DNA of 11,181 bases from UBA647 sp964400545. GTDB lineage: Bacteria > Acidobacteriota > Aminicenantia > UBA2199. The notes under the pieces are model-generated. The model searched no databases. It had not been told where the DNA came from and saw only the letters and a list, made by a program, of their open reading frames with translations. The DNA is taken from contig CAYNUG010000069.1 of assembly GCA_964400545.1 (NCBI GenBank), positions 1 through 11,181 of the forward strand, read 5' to 3'. Position 1 is the first letter of the stretch, and each line of letters begins with the position of its first letter. Shown in pieces: positions 1-7,661 of this stretch. The translations under genes were made by a program, and so were the position numbers.

Positions 1-1
1 C

Positions 2-2623
2 GATCGGCATCCGATTTGGTTTAAAGATAAGATATTTTACGTTTCTGATAAAAGTTTATCCCTTAATTTTCATTCGTTTGATCTAAAAACCGGAAAGTTT
101 GATCAGATCACAAAATTCAAGGATTTTGATATTCTCTGGCCTTCCGGAACTAATGGAACAGTAATATTCGAAAAAGGCGGTTTTCTGTTTAAGATCGATC
201 TGAACACATATAAAGTTTCAAGACTTGTGGTTAACATTGAATTTGATAACCCTAACATACTTCCTTACTTCAAGAATGTTTCAAAATTTGTTTCAAGATT
301 TGGAGCCACTTTGAACTCAGACGGAAAACGGGCTATATTTGATGCAAGAGGTGATCTCTTTTCCGTTCCTTCTGAAAAAGGAGGAGTTACATTAAATCTC
401 ACAAGAACTCAGGGGATCAGAGAGATGTACCCGGTTGCATCACCGGATGGCAAATCTATCTTATACGTCTCAGATGAATCCGGAAATTATGAATTCTATA
501 TTGTAGACCCGCTTGGGAGAAATAAAGCAAAAAAACTTACAGACACAAAAGTCTGGAAGTATCCTGGTGAATGGTCTCCGGACAGTAAATATTTTGTTTT
601 TTCAGATGCGGACAGAAAATTACAGATAATTGATCTTAAAACTTCCAGCATCACTTTTATTGATAGAGACAGATCAGGAACTATCAGAGACTATTCATGG
701 TCTCCGGACTCAAATTGGATCGTCTACACAAAAAAGGGAGCAAACAAACTGGATTCGGTCTGGGTATATTCACTTGAAACTCACAAACCCTCACAAATCA
801 CAAATTCAAAATATGAAGATTTTTCCCCTTCCTTCTCAAAAGACGGAAAATTTATATTTTTCATCTCTAACAGAGATTTCAATTTCAATTTTCAAAACGG
901 TTTTTCTACGATGGAATTTGATTTTATCTACAATAAAACAGCAAGAATATTCGCTATCGGATTAACCGGATCATCACCAGCTCTGTTCAAAGATAAAAAT
1001 GATCTGGAAGTTGATTCGTCACCGAAAGCAGATGATGATAAAAAGAAAAATGATAAAATCTCGAAAAATGCAGTTAAAGTCAATATAGATTTTAATGATC
1101 TAAACAACAGGATCACGGTTTTTCCTCTTCCAACAGGAAGTTATGGCAGCATTACAGATTTGGGCAAAGGGAAAGCCCTGTATACAGATAGCAACGGACT
1201 TCATTTATTTAACTTTAAAAAGAAAAAATCTGATATAGTAATGAAAAAAATCCGTTACGGTTCACTTTCGGCAGATAATAAAAAGATATTGTACAGATCA
1301 GGTGGAACCTGGGGGATCGCAGATATTAAACCTAACCTTAAACCCGGTTCGGGAAAATTGAACTTACAGGATGTTGTTATGAAGATCGATCCGGTAAAAG
1401 AATGGAAGCAGATATACAATGAAGGATGGAGAATATACAGAGATTGGTTCTATGTCAGGAATATGCATGGAGTTGACTGGGAAAAAATGAGAAAAAAGTA
1501 TGAGATCCTTCTTCCTTATGTAAGCCACAGAGCCGATCTGGATTTTATTTTTGGAGAGCTTGTTGGCGAACTTAATGTTGGGCATACTTACGTTAACTGG
1601 GGAGATTTCAACAAGGTTAAAAGGTTGAGATCCGGCTTTCTTGGTGCAGTTCTTACTGCAGATGAACAAGCAGGGTTATATAAGATCACAAGAATATTCA
1701 ATGGAGAGAACTGGAATGAAAGGACCAGATCTCCTCTAACTGAAACCGGTGTTGAAGTTAATGAAGGTGATTATCTGATCAAAATAAACGGATACGATGT
1801 AAGTATTAAGGATAATCCTTATATGTTCCTTGAGAACACTGCAGGAAAAAAGATAAGTATTACGGTATGCAGTTCCCCGGATAAGAAAATTTCACGAACA
1901 TACTGGATAAAACCATTATCCAGTGAGCTTGGACTTATGTACAATGATATGATCGAAGCAAAGCAAAAACTGGTCGACAAACTTTCGAACGGAAGAATTG
2001 GTTATATACATGTTCCCGACACTCATCTGGAAGGAAACAGAGAGTTATTCAAAGGAATATACTCTTTTAATGATAAAGAAGCGTTAATAATTGATGACAG
2101 ATACAACGGAGGCGGATGGTCACCTTCAAAAATGATCGAGAAATTGTCAACAAAAACCTATGCCTACTGGAAAAGCAGAGATATGGATCTGACACCTGCA
2201 CCTGTATTCTCTTTTAACGGACCACTGGCAATGCTTATAAATCATTATTCTTCTTCCGGTGGAGATAACTTTCCATATTGGTTCAAACTAAGAAAACTGG
2301 GAAAACTGATCGGAACAAGAACATGGGGAGGACTTGTAGGTTACGGATGGAGTCCTGCTCTTGTTGACGGACCTTCCTTTGCAGTCCCGATGTCAGGGAT
2401 AGTGAATACAAAGGGTGAATATGTTGTTGAAGGCGTGGGAATTTACCCTGATGATGGTTTCGAGGTTTATGATCTTCCTGAAGAGATCGCTAAAGGTAAT
2501 GATCCGAGCATTGAGAAGGCTGTAAAACATCTTCTCAAATTGCTTGAAAATAACAAGTTCAAAAAACCTGAGAATCCAAAAGATCCGGACAGATCAGGAT
2601 GGTTTGAAAAAGAAGTAAAATAA
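2..2623 (+). CDS. Tricorn-like S41 family protease, 5'-truncated by window edge
   Basis: The reading frame is open from base 2, so this is the last 873 codons of a longer gene. An in-frame GTG at 227 is internal and not the start. Bacterial tricorn-like proteins are usually about 1050-1100 residues, so roughly 200 residues (probably with the signal peptide) are missing. The first part has beta-propeller (PD40/WD40-like) repeats, seen as SPDGKSILYVSD, SPDSKYFVFSD, SPDSNWIVYT and SKDGKFIFFIS. They are followed by a low-complexity Asp/Lys linker near 1020-1075 that is typical of bacterial members, then the tricorn core domain, a PDZ-like segment (about 1620-1910) and the catalytic S41 domain. 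By alignment with tricorn the catalytic residues are His (codon 1583, GELNVGHTYV), nucleophile Ser (codon 2255, SSSGGDNFPYWFK) and Glu (codon 2429, EGVGIYPD), with RYNGGG (2099-2116) near the oxyanion hole. Family role: degrades oligopeptides downstream of larger proteases. The periplasmic location is inferred from relatives. Confidence 0.93.
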   Translation, partial: DRHPIWFKDKIFYVSDKSLSLNFHSFDLKTGKFDQITKFKDFDILWPSGTNGTVIFEKGGFLFKIDLNTYKVSRLVVNIEFDNPNILPYFKNVSKFVSRFGATLNSDGKRAIFDARGDLFSVPSEKGGVTLNLTRTQGIREMYPVASPDGKSILYVSDESGNYEFYIVDPLGRNKAKKLTDTKVWKYPGEWSPDSKYFVFSDADRKLQIIDLKTSSITFIDRDRSGTIRDYSWSPDSNWIVYTKKGANKLDSVWVYSLETHKPSQITNSKYEDFSPSFSKDGKFIFFISNRDFNFNFQNGFSTMEFDFIYNKTARIFAIGLTGSSPALFKDKNDLEVDSSPKADDDKKKNDKISKNAVKVNIDFNDLNNRITVFPLPTGSYGSITDLGKGKALYTDSNGLHLFNFKKKKSDIVMKKIRYGSLSADNKKILYRSGGTWGIADIKPNLKPGSGKLNLQDVVMKIDPVKEWKQIYNEGWRIYRDWFYVRNMHGVDWEKMRKKYEILLPYVSHRADLDFIFGELVGELNVGHTYVNWGDFNKVKRLRSGFLGAVLTADEQAGLYKITRIFNGENWNERTRSPLTETGVEVNEGDYLIKINGYDVSIKDNPYMFLENTAGKKISITVCSSPDKKISRTYWIKPLSSELGLMYNDMIEAKQKLVDKLSNGRIGYIHVPDTHLEGNRELFKGIYSFNDKEALIIDDRYNGGGWSPSKMIEKLSTKTYAYWKSRDMDLTPAPVFSFNGPLAMLINHYSSSGGDNFPYWFKLRKLGKLIGTRTWGGLVGYGWSPALVDGPSFAVPMSGIVNTKGEYVVEGVGIYPDDGFEVYDLPEEIAKGNDPSIEKAVKHLLKLLENNKFKKPENPKDPDRSGWFEKEVK

Positions 2624-2634
2624 TTATATTCAGA

Positions 2635-2666
2635 GGGAGCAGTTTTTTAACTGCTCCCTTTTTTTT
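2635..2666 (+). terminator. Strong intrinsic terminator after the tricorn-like gene
   Basis: A perfect 10-bp stem (GGGAGCAGTT with AACTGCTCCC) encloses a TTTT loop and is followed directly by eight T residues, 11 bases after the protease stop codon. Read on the minus strand the same hairpin is followed by TCTGAATATAATTATTTT, not a clean U-tract, so it should work mainly for plus-strand transcripts. It lies about 170 bases beyond the parC stop and could at best be a weak terminator for that operon. Confidence 0.95.
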
Positions 2667-2837
2667 ACCCGCTATTCATTACTAAAATTTTATTATTTGA
2701 TGAAGGCAGTTTCACATTATAGTCTCAAATCCAAGTGAACGAAAAATACAGAAAATTGAATATAAAAGCTAAAGAGAATAATTTAAGTATAAACAAATAG
2801 ATTGAAAACACTCTAAGTAACTAATTGTTATGAGGGA
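2667..2837. other. Convergent intergenic spacer, nothing recognised
   Basis: This AT-rich stretch lies between the terminator of the protease gene and the stop codon of parC, which face each other. I find no convincing ORF, RNA gene, repeat or hairpin with a U-tract on either strand, so the parC operon has no obvious intrinsic terminator of its own here. Confidence 0.6.
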
Positions 2838-5396
2838 TTAGAACAAATCTTTTTGAGAAAAATCTTTACTATCCGAATCTTCAGTTATTATATTCTCTTT
2901 TTTTTCCCCGGCATCAGTTTCTTCTTTTACCGATATGAGCGGCTGTGTCGAGATCCTTTTCCCACGTGCGGTTATCCCCTTAACGGAAATAAACTTTTCA
3001 CCATCAATAGTATCATCCTTTTTCTTGCTCTTTCCTCCGAATTCTACATGAAATATCGGTCTGGGATTTTCAGATACAGCAAGCAACTTCGAATCCGGGT
3101 CTTCTCCAATAAACCTTATTTTTTTATGTGAGTCACCCACATTAAATCTTTTCAAATAGTAAAAACCCTGGTCTGCATCAAAATATACTGCAGTATAAAC
3201 AATCTTTTTATCATATTTTTTAATAATAATATGATCATCTGAAAAATGATTCGAAATATCAAAATTATATAACCGAACCATACCTGAGCCGGTTACTTCA
3301 ATTATTCTGTCTTCTCCTGAGAATTCTCCCAGGTACTCTCCTCTTCCGTCACGGTTCAGCCTGTGAATAGAAGAATCGAACCATAATTCAATCCCCCCGA
3401 GAGTTGAAACACCATTTTCCCTTAACTGAACTTTTGAGACCGGATTCTTTGTCAGTATATTTCCTTGTGAATTTCGACCCTTAATTGTCAATTCAGAAAA
3501 ATCAAGATCTATCTGAAGGTTTCTTAATCTCTTCTTTGGTCTAAGGAAGATCTTTACCTTCTCGGCCTCACCGTTCGGATTAGCTGTAAAATAAATGACC
3601 TTTGAATCAGGTTGCCCTTTTGTAAGATCGTATAATTTATCTCTGGTAACAGATTTAACGGGGAATCTCTTCATGTAATATTTTCCATCCTTCCCGTCCC
3701 TGTAGATCACATTATAAATAGTCCTTTCATCCCCTCTGTTGTAAATATCAATATGGATAATATCCTTCCCTGCAAATGATTTCTCATCAACTCTCTTTAC
3801 AGTGAATGTTCCATCTTTCATAAACAAAATAATATCATCTATATCTGAACACTCCCTAACAAACTCACCATTTTTCAAGGCAAAACCGAAGAATCCTTCA
3901 TCCCTGTTAACATAAAGTTTTTTATTTGCAGCAACAACCTTGGTCGCCTCAATTTGATCAAAACTCCTTATTTCAGTTTGTCTCTCCTTTCCAACACCAA
4001 ATTTCTCCCTGATCTTTAAAAAGAAATTAATCGTATAGCTTTTTATATCCTTCAGATGTTCCTTAACAGATTCAAGTTCTTCCTCTAATGAACGTATATG
4101 TTCATCCGCTTTGAATGAATCATATTTTGATATTCTTTTTATCTTAATTTCAGTAAGCTTTGCGATATCCTCGGTTGTAACATCTTTATTCAATAACTTC
4201 TTGAATGGAGTAAGTCCTTTATCTATTGTTTCGATTATTGATTCCCAGGTCTCACAATTTTCTATATCAATATATATTCTGTTTTCAATGAATATCTTTT
4301 CAAGTGATGACAAATGCCAGGCTTCCTCTATCTCTCTCTTTCTAATCTCCAACTCAAGATTAAGGAGTCCTACAGTACTATTTGTAGAGATCCTCAGCAT
4401 CTCACTGACCCCGATAAATTTCGGACGCTTATCCATAATGACACAGCAATTTGGGGAGATCGAAACTTCGCAATCTGTAAATGCATATAAAGCATCAATT
4501 GTTTTATCCGGTGAAGTGCCGGCAGGTAAATAGATCATTATCTCCACTTTATCCGAAGTATTATCATCGATTTTTTTAATCTTTATCTTACCTTTTTCAT
4601 TGGCCAGAAGGATAGACTCTATTAATGTTGTTGAATTCTTTCCGAACGGTATTTCTGTAATTTTAATGCTTTTTTTGTCTATTTTTTCTATCTTTGCCCT
4701 GACTTTTACCTTTCCTCCCTGAAGTCCGTCATTATATTTTGAAAAGTCGGCAGAACCTCCTGAAGGAAAATCAGGATATAAAGAGAACTTTTCTCCATTT
4801 AGATAAGCTATTGATGCGTCAATAAGTTCATTAAAATTATGAGGAAGTATTTTGGAAGCCAGGCCTACAGCAATTCCTTCGGCACCCAGGAATAACAGGA
4901 TAGGGAATTTGACGGGTAATACAACAGGTTCCTTATTTCGTCCGTCATATGAATTGATCCACTCAGTAGTTTTCGGATTGAACACGACATCAAGTGCGAA
5001 TTTTGATAATCTTGCCTCAATATATCTCGGTGCAGCCGATCTGTCTCCTGTAAGAGTATTACCCCAGTTTCCCTGTGTATCTATCAGTAATTCTTTCTGA
5101 GCTAGTGAAACCAGTGCATCACCTATTGAGGCATCTCCATGAGGATGGTACTGCATTGTAAAACCTATTATATTTGCGACTTTGTTATACCGCCCATCCT
5201 CAAGGCGTTTCATAGTATGGAGAATTCTCCGTTGAACGGGTTTCAATCCATCAAGAACTTCCGGAATCGCTCTTTCCAGTATTACATAAGACGCATAGTC
5301 AAGGAACCATGACTTGTAAAGTTCGGGAATGTCTTTAACATGCTGAATTTTTTCTTCTTTATCAAATCCTTTTACATTTTGAGATTTCTCTTCCAT
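2838..5396 (-). CDS. parC: DNA topoisomerase IV subunit A (ParC), Bacteroidetes-like type
   Basis: This is the DNA breakage-reunion subunit of topoisomerase IV, 852 residues, which decatenates daughter chromosomes together with ParE. The catalytic tyrosine is Tyr125 in AAPRYIEARLS with the preceding Arg124. The quinolone-pocket helix is HPHGDASIGDA (84-94). The GIAVG segment (174-178) matches the DNA-intercalating Ile region, and residues about 430-465 are a charged helix typical of the coiled-coil/C-gate. The C-terminal half contains repeated propeller-like strands (FTVKRVDEKSFAGKDIIHID, YMKRFPVKSVTRDK, YYLKRFNV) characteristic of Bacteroidetes/Chlorobi-type ParC. No clear GyrA box is present (only KGRNSQGN at 639-646), which favours topoisomerase IV over gyrase. 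The last ~65 residues are a Lys/Asp/Glu-rich, probably disordered tail. The ATG start has AGGAGGG 11 bases upstream and lies 19 bases after the parE stop, so the two subunits are co-transcribed. Confidence 0.95.
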   Translation of the reverse strand: MEEKSQNVKGFDKEEKIQHVKDIPELYKSWFLDYASYVILERAIPEVLDGLKPVQRRILHTMKRLEDGRYNKVANIIGFTMQYHPHGDASIGDALVSLAQKELLIDTQGNWGNTLTGDRSAAPRYIEARLSKFALDVVFNPKTTEWINSYDGRNKEPVVLPVKFPILLFLGAEGIAVGLASKILPHNFNELIDASIAYLNGEKFSLYPDFPSGGSADFSKYNDGLQGGKVKVRAKIEKIDKKSIKITEIPFGKNSTTLIESILLANEKGKIKIKKIDDNTSDKVEIMIYLPAGTSPDKTIDALYAFTDCEVSISPNCCVIMDKRPKFIGVSEMLRISTNSTVGLLNLELEIRKREIEEAWHLSSLEKIFIENRIYIDIENCETWESIIETIDKGLTPFKKLLNKDVTTEDIAKLTEIKIKRISKYDSFKADEHIRSLEEELESVKEHLKDIKSYTINFFLKIREKFGVGKERQTEIRSFDQIEATKVVAANKKLYVNRDEGFFGFALKNGEFVRECSDIDDIILFMKDGTFTVKRVDEKSFAGKDIIHIDIYNRGDERTIYNVIYRDGKDGKYYMKRFPVKSVTRDKLYDLTKGQPDSKVIYFTANPNGEAEKVKIFLRPKKRLRNLQIDLDFSELTIKGRNSQGNILTKNPVSKVQLRENGVSTLGGIELWFDSSIHRLNRDGRGEYLGEFSGEDRIIEVTGSGMVRLYNFDISNHFSDDHIIIKKYDKKIVYTAVYFDADQGFYYLKRFNVGDSHKKIRFIGEDPDSKLLAVSENPRPIFHVEFGGKSKKKDDTIDGEKFISVKGITARGKRISTQPLISVKEETDAGEKKENIITEDSDSKDFSQKDLF

Positions 5397-5407
5397 AGTG
5401 CTCAGAT

Positions 5408-5414
5408 CCCTCCT
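5408..5414 (-). promoter_or_regulatory. Ribosome binding site of parC
   Basis: On the minus strand this reads AGGAGGG, directly after the parE TGA and 11 bases before the parC ATG. The spacer is longer than the usual 5-9 bases. There is no better site nearer the ATG. Confidence 0.75.
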
Positions 5415-5415
5415 G

Positions 5416-7269
5416 TCAATTAACCTGATCAGCTTCGATCATTTCATTATCGATCTTCAGATTATCTATTATGAATTTCTGCCTCTCCGGTGTATTCTTT
5501 CCCATATAGAACTGCAGCGTCTCTGAGACCGACGCCTCCTTGCTGACAAGTACCGGTTCAAGTTTCATTTTTGCACCGATAAATTCCTTGAACTCATCTG
5601 GGGATATCTCCCCGAGACCTTTAAATCTTGTCATTTCACACCCTTTTCCTAATTTATCAATTGCATCTTTTTTCTCTTCTTCAGAATAACAATACAAAGT
5701 TTTCTTCTTGTTCCTTACTCTGAATAATGGAGTTTGGAGAATATACAAATGATCCTTTTTAACTAATTCAGGAAAGAACTTCAGGAAAAAGGTCAGGAGA
5801 AGAAGTCTTATGTGCATACCGTCAACATCCGCATCAGTAGCTATTATAATATTATTATACCTTAGGTCATCAAGACCATCCTCAATATTTAATGCAGCCT
5901 GCAAAAGATTGAACTCTTCATTCTGATAGACTATCTTTTTACTAAGTCCGAAAGTATTCAATGGTTTTCCTTTAAGACTGAAAACGGCCTGTGTCTGAAC
6001 ATCCCTTGATTTTGTTATTGAACCACTGGCAGAATCTCCTTCGGTAATAAAAATAGTCGATTCTTTCCTCTTCTCATCATTAGAATTGAAATGGATCTTA
6101 CAGTCCCTCAGTTTTCTATTATGCAGATTCGCTTTTTTTGCCCTGTCTCTGGCAAGTTTTTTAATACCCGATAAAGCTTTCCGTTCTTTTTCTGAAGCAA
6201 GTATCTTTGAATACAACAGATCTGCAACATCTTTATTTTTATGCAAAAAGTTATCAAGAGAATTCTTTAAAAAATCAATAACATAATTTTTAACAGAAAT
6301 TCCTCCGGGGTCCATATCCTTCGAACCCAGTTTGGTTTTCGTCTGCGATTCGAAGACCGGTTCCTCTACCTTCAAACTGATCGCTGCTATTATTGAGGTC
6401 CTGATATCAGACACATCAAAATCTTTTTTATAAAACTCTCTTATTGTTCTTATCAGCCCCTCTCTGAAGGCCTGAAGATGGGTTCCTCCCTGAATTGTAT
6501 TCTGACCATTAACAAAAGAATAGTATTCTTCACCATAATGTCCTCCATGAGTAATAGCGACTTCAATATCCTCACCTTTAAGGTAGATGATCGGATATAT
6601 GATCCCGTTATCAATATTTGCATTAAGGAGATCAAGCAAACCGTTCTCTGAATAATACTTTGTTCCATTAAAATTAATGGTTAAACCGGAATTAAGATAA
6701 ACGTAATAGTTTATCTGTTTCTCTACAAACTCGGATATATAACGGTAATCTCCAAATATCTCATGATCGGGAGTAAATACGACTTCCGTTCCATTAGTTT
6801 CCGGTGTCGATTCCAAAGGTCTGTCATTATTAACATTTCCTCTTATATATTCTATCTCTTTTTTCTCTTTTTCCCTTATAGATCTGATCACAAATCTTTC
6901 GGAAAGAGCATTCACAGCTTTTATTCCTATCCCGTTCAGCCCGACCGATTTTTTAAAAACTTTTGAATCGTATTTTGCACCGGTATTCATTTTCGAGGAT
7001 ACATCCTTTAGTTTTCCCAGCGGTACACCACGTCCATAATCCCTGATCTTAACAGATTTGTCATTAATTACTACATCAATTTTCTTCCCGAATCCCATCA
7101 TGAATTCATCAATTGAATTATCTATGACCTCTTTTAAAAGAAGATATATCCCGTCATCCTGTGAACTCCCATCACCAAGTTTTCCAACATACATTCCTGG
7201 TCTCTTCCTTATATGCTCTTTCCAGTTCAGTGTTTTTATGCTTTTCTCTGTATACTCTTCTATGCTCAA
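5416..7269 (-). CDS. parE: DNA topoisomerase IV subunit B (ParE), ATPase
   Basis: This is the ATP-hydrolysing subunit of topoisomerase IV, 617 residues, which captures the transported DNA segment and drives ParC. The GHKL ATPase signatures are present: EVIDNSIDE with Glu47 and Asn51, DYGRGVP with Asp77, GLNGIGIKAVNALS at 110-123, and the transducer lysine in QTKTKLG (Lys311). The TOPRIM domain has TEGDSASGS (409-417, Glu410) and the metal-binding DADVDG (Asp479, Asp481, Asp483), followed by RFKGLGEISPDEF. EGDSASG with Ser instead of the second Gly of classical EGDSAGG, followed by SITKSRD, is the form I know from Bacteroidetes-type ParE. The start is TTG: an in-frame stop lies at 7294-7296, no ATG or GTG intervenes, and GAGGG is 5 bases upstream. 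It is the first gene of the parE-parC operon. Confidence 0.95.
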   Translation of the reverse strand: MSIEEYTEKSIKTLNWKEHIRKRPGMYVGKLGDGSSQDDGIYLLLKEVIDNSIDEFMMGFGKKIDVVINDKSVKIRDYGRGVPLGKLKDVSSKMNTGAKYDSKVFKKSVGLNGIGIKAVNALSERFVIRSIREKEKKEIEYIRGNVNNDRPLESTPETNGTEVVFTPDHEIFGDYRYISEFVEKQINYYVYLNSGLTINFNGTKYYSENGLLDLLNANIDNGIIYPIIYLKGEDIEVAITHGGHYGEEYYSFVNGQNTIQGGTHLQAFREGLIRTIREFYKKDFDVSDIRTSIIAAISLKVEEPVFESQTKTKLGSKDMDPGGISVKNYVIDFLKNSLDNFLHKNKDVADLLYSKILASEKERKALSGIKKLARDRAKKANLHNRKLRDCKIHFNSNDEKRKESTIFITEGDSASGSITKSRDVQTQAVFSLKGKPLNTFGLSKKIVYQNEEFNLLQAALNIEDGLDDLRYNNIIIATDADVDGMHIRLLLLTFFLKFFPELVKKDHLYILQTPLFRVRNKKKTLYCYSEEEKKDAIDKLGKGCEMTRFKGLGEISPDEFKEFIGAKMKLEPVLVSKEASVSETLQFYMGKNTPERQKFIIDNLKIDNEMIEADQVN

Positions 7270-7274
7270 ATTTT

Positions 7275-7279
7275 CCCTC
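7275..7279 (-). promoter_or_regulatory. Ribosome binding site fixing the TTG start of parE
   Basis: GAGGG on the minus strand lies 5 bases before the TTG. Together with the in-frame stop just upstream (7294-7296) it leaves TTG as the only credible start codon. Confidence 0.8.
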
Positions 7280-7302
7280 GATATTGATAACTTTCACTCT
7301 TA

Positions 7303-7331
7303 ATTCTATAAAAATTTTTCTTATTATTCAA
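7303..7331 (-). promoter_or_regulatory. Sigma70-like promoter of parE-parC
   Basis: Read on the minus strand, TTGAAT (7331-7326, 4 of 6 consensus) and TAGAAT (7308-7303, 5 of 6) are separated by exactly 17 bases. Transcription would start near 7296, giving a leader of about 28 bases before the parE TTG. Prediction from sequence only. Confidence 0.65.
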
Positions 7332-7378
7332 GCCAAAATATACAGGAAACAGTAATTGTTAATTATTTACTGCGTTCA

Positions 7379-7518
7379 TGTCATTTATTTCCATGAAACT
7401 TGTCATTGATTGTAATTCCGAAATATTAAAGAATGACATTTACAATAGTGCTAATGACATTCTCTATAACACTTAATAACAATTTCTATAGTTCTAAATG
7501 ACAATTTCTATATCACTA
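7379..7518. repeat. Phased array of AATGACA / TGTCATT words in two orientations
   Basis: TGTCATT occurs at 7379-7385 and 7401-7407 (22 bp apart). The reverse complement AATGACA begins at 7432, 7453 and 7497, and a variant AATAACA at 7475, giving steps of 21, 22 and 22 bp. The four direct copies extend to full 21-22 bp units of the form AATGACAwTTyTATA..CTA. Neighbouring units agree at about 14-18 positions. The inverted copies also extend partly (GAAACTTGTCATT against GAAATTGTCATT). The array fills the space between the divergent parE promoter and the putative tRNA promoter. It could be operator sites spaced two helical turns apart or a degenerate minisatellite. No family is recognised. Confidence 0.7.
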
Positions 7519-7533
7519 ATCTCAATCTTGTTC

Positions 7534-7560
7534 TTGACATTTTTCACAATTTTTGATAAT
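7534..7560 (+). promoter_or_regulatory. Putative promoter of the tRNA-COG1579 transcript
   Basis: A perfect TTGACA (7534-7539) and GATAAT (7555-7560, 5 of 6 of TATAAT) lie just upstream of the tRNA. The spacer is 15 bases, which is short; using TAATCT two bases later gives 17 bases but a poorer -10 box. Transcription would begin close to the tRNA 5' end at 7575. Confidence 0.55.
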
Positions 7561-7574
7561 CTCTTTTTTATATC

Positions 7575-7647
7575 GGGTCTATAGCTCAACGGCTAGAGCC
7601 ACCGGCTCATAACCGGTAGGTTCCAGGTTCGAATCCTGGTAGGCCCA
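7575..7647 (+). tRNA. tRNA with anticodon CAT (elongator Met or Ile2)
   Basis: A full 73-base cloverleaf can be folded: acceptor GGGTCTA with TAGGCCC (one T-G pair), D arm GCTC/GAGC, anticodon arm ACCGG-CTCATAA-CCGGT, variable loop AGGTT, T arm CCAGG-TTCGAAT-CCTGG, discriminator A. The anticodon is CAT. G1 pairs with C72 and the anticodon stem lacks the three G-C pairs of initiators, so it is not tRNA-fMet. Elongator Met and Ile2 (C34 converted to lysidine by TilS, reading AUA) cannot be separated with certainty. The anticodon stem-loop resembles the Bacillus Ile2 tRNA as I recall it, and C5-G68 is one of the TilS-favoured pairs. CCA is not encoded. Confidence 0.95.
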
Positions 7648-7656
7648 CTCTTTTTT

Positions 7657-7661
7657 AGGAG
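7657..7661 (+). promoter_or_regulatory. Ribosome binding site fixing the TTG start of the COG1579 gene
   Basis: AGGAG lies 6 bases before TTG, and an in-frame TAG (7656-7658) lies immediately upstream, so no longer N-terminus is possible. The site begins only 10 bases after the tRNA discriminator base, following a run of six T residues. Confidence 0.8.

Noticed and set aside
227..229. GTG as the start of the tricorn-like gene
   Set aside because: The same frame is open without a stop back to base 2 and encodes propeller-like sequence (DLKTGKFDQITKF), and no ribosome binding site precedes the GTG.
2635..2658. Bidirectional terminator also ending parE-parC transcription
   Set aside because: On the minus strand the hairpin lacks a U-tract and is about 170 bases from the parC stop; at most weak activity is expected.
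4111..4533. 140-codon plus-strand ORF opposite parC, and similar long antisense or out-of-frame ORFs elsewhere
   Set aside because: They lie wholly within well-supported genes, have no ribosome binding sites or recognisable domains, and their hydrophobic, Ser/Phe-rich composition is that of antisense translation of AT-rich Lys/Glu-rich genes.
2838..7269. DNA gyrase (gyrB-gyrA) instead of topoisomerase IV
   Set aside because: There is no convincing GyrA box in the C-terminal domain, and the motifs in both subunits match Bacteroidetes-type ParE/ParC. An expert tree would settle it, but the topoisomerase IV call is preferred.
7379..7518. CRISPR array
   Set aside because: The units are contiguous, degenerate and change orientation. 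There are no unique spacers between conserved repeats and no cas gene nearby.
7379..7560. Iteron-type replication origin with a DnaA box
   Set aside because: The 21-22 bp spacing is iteron-like and TTTTTCACA (7540-7548) resembles a DnaA box, but there is only one such box, no rep, dnaA or parAB gene, and the surroundings are chromosomal core genes.
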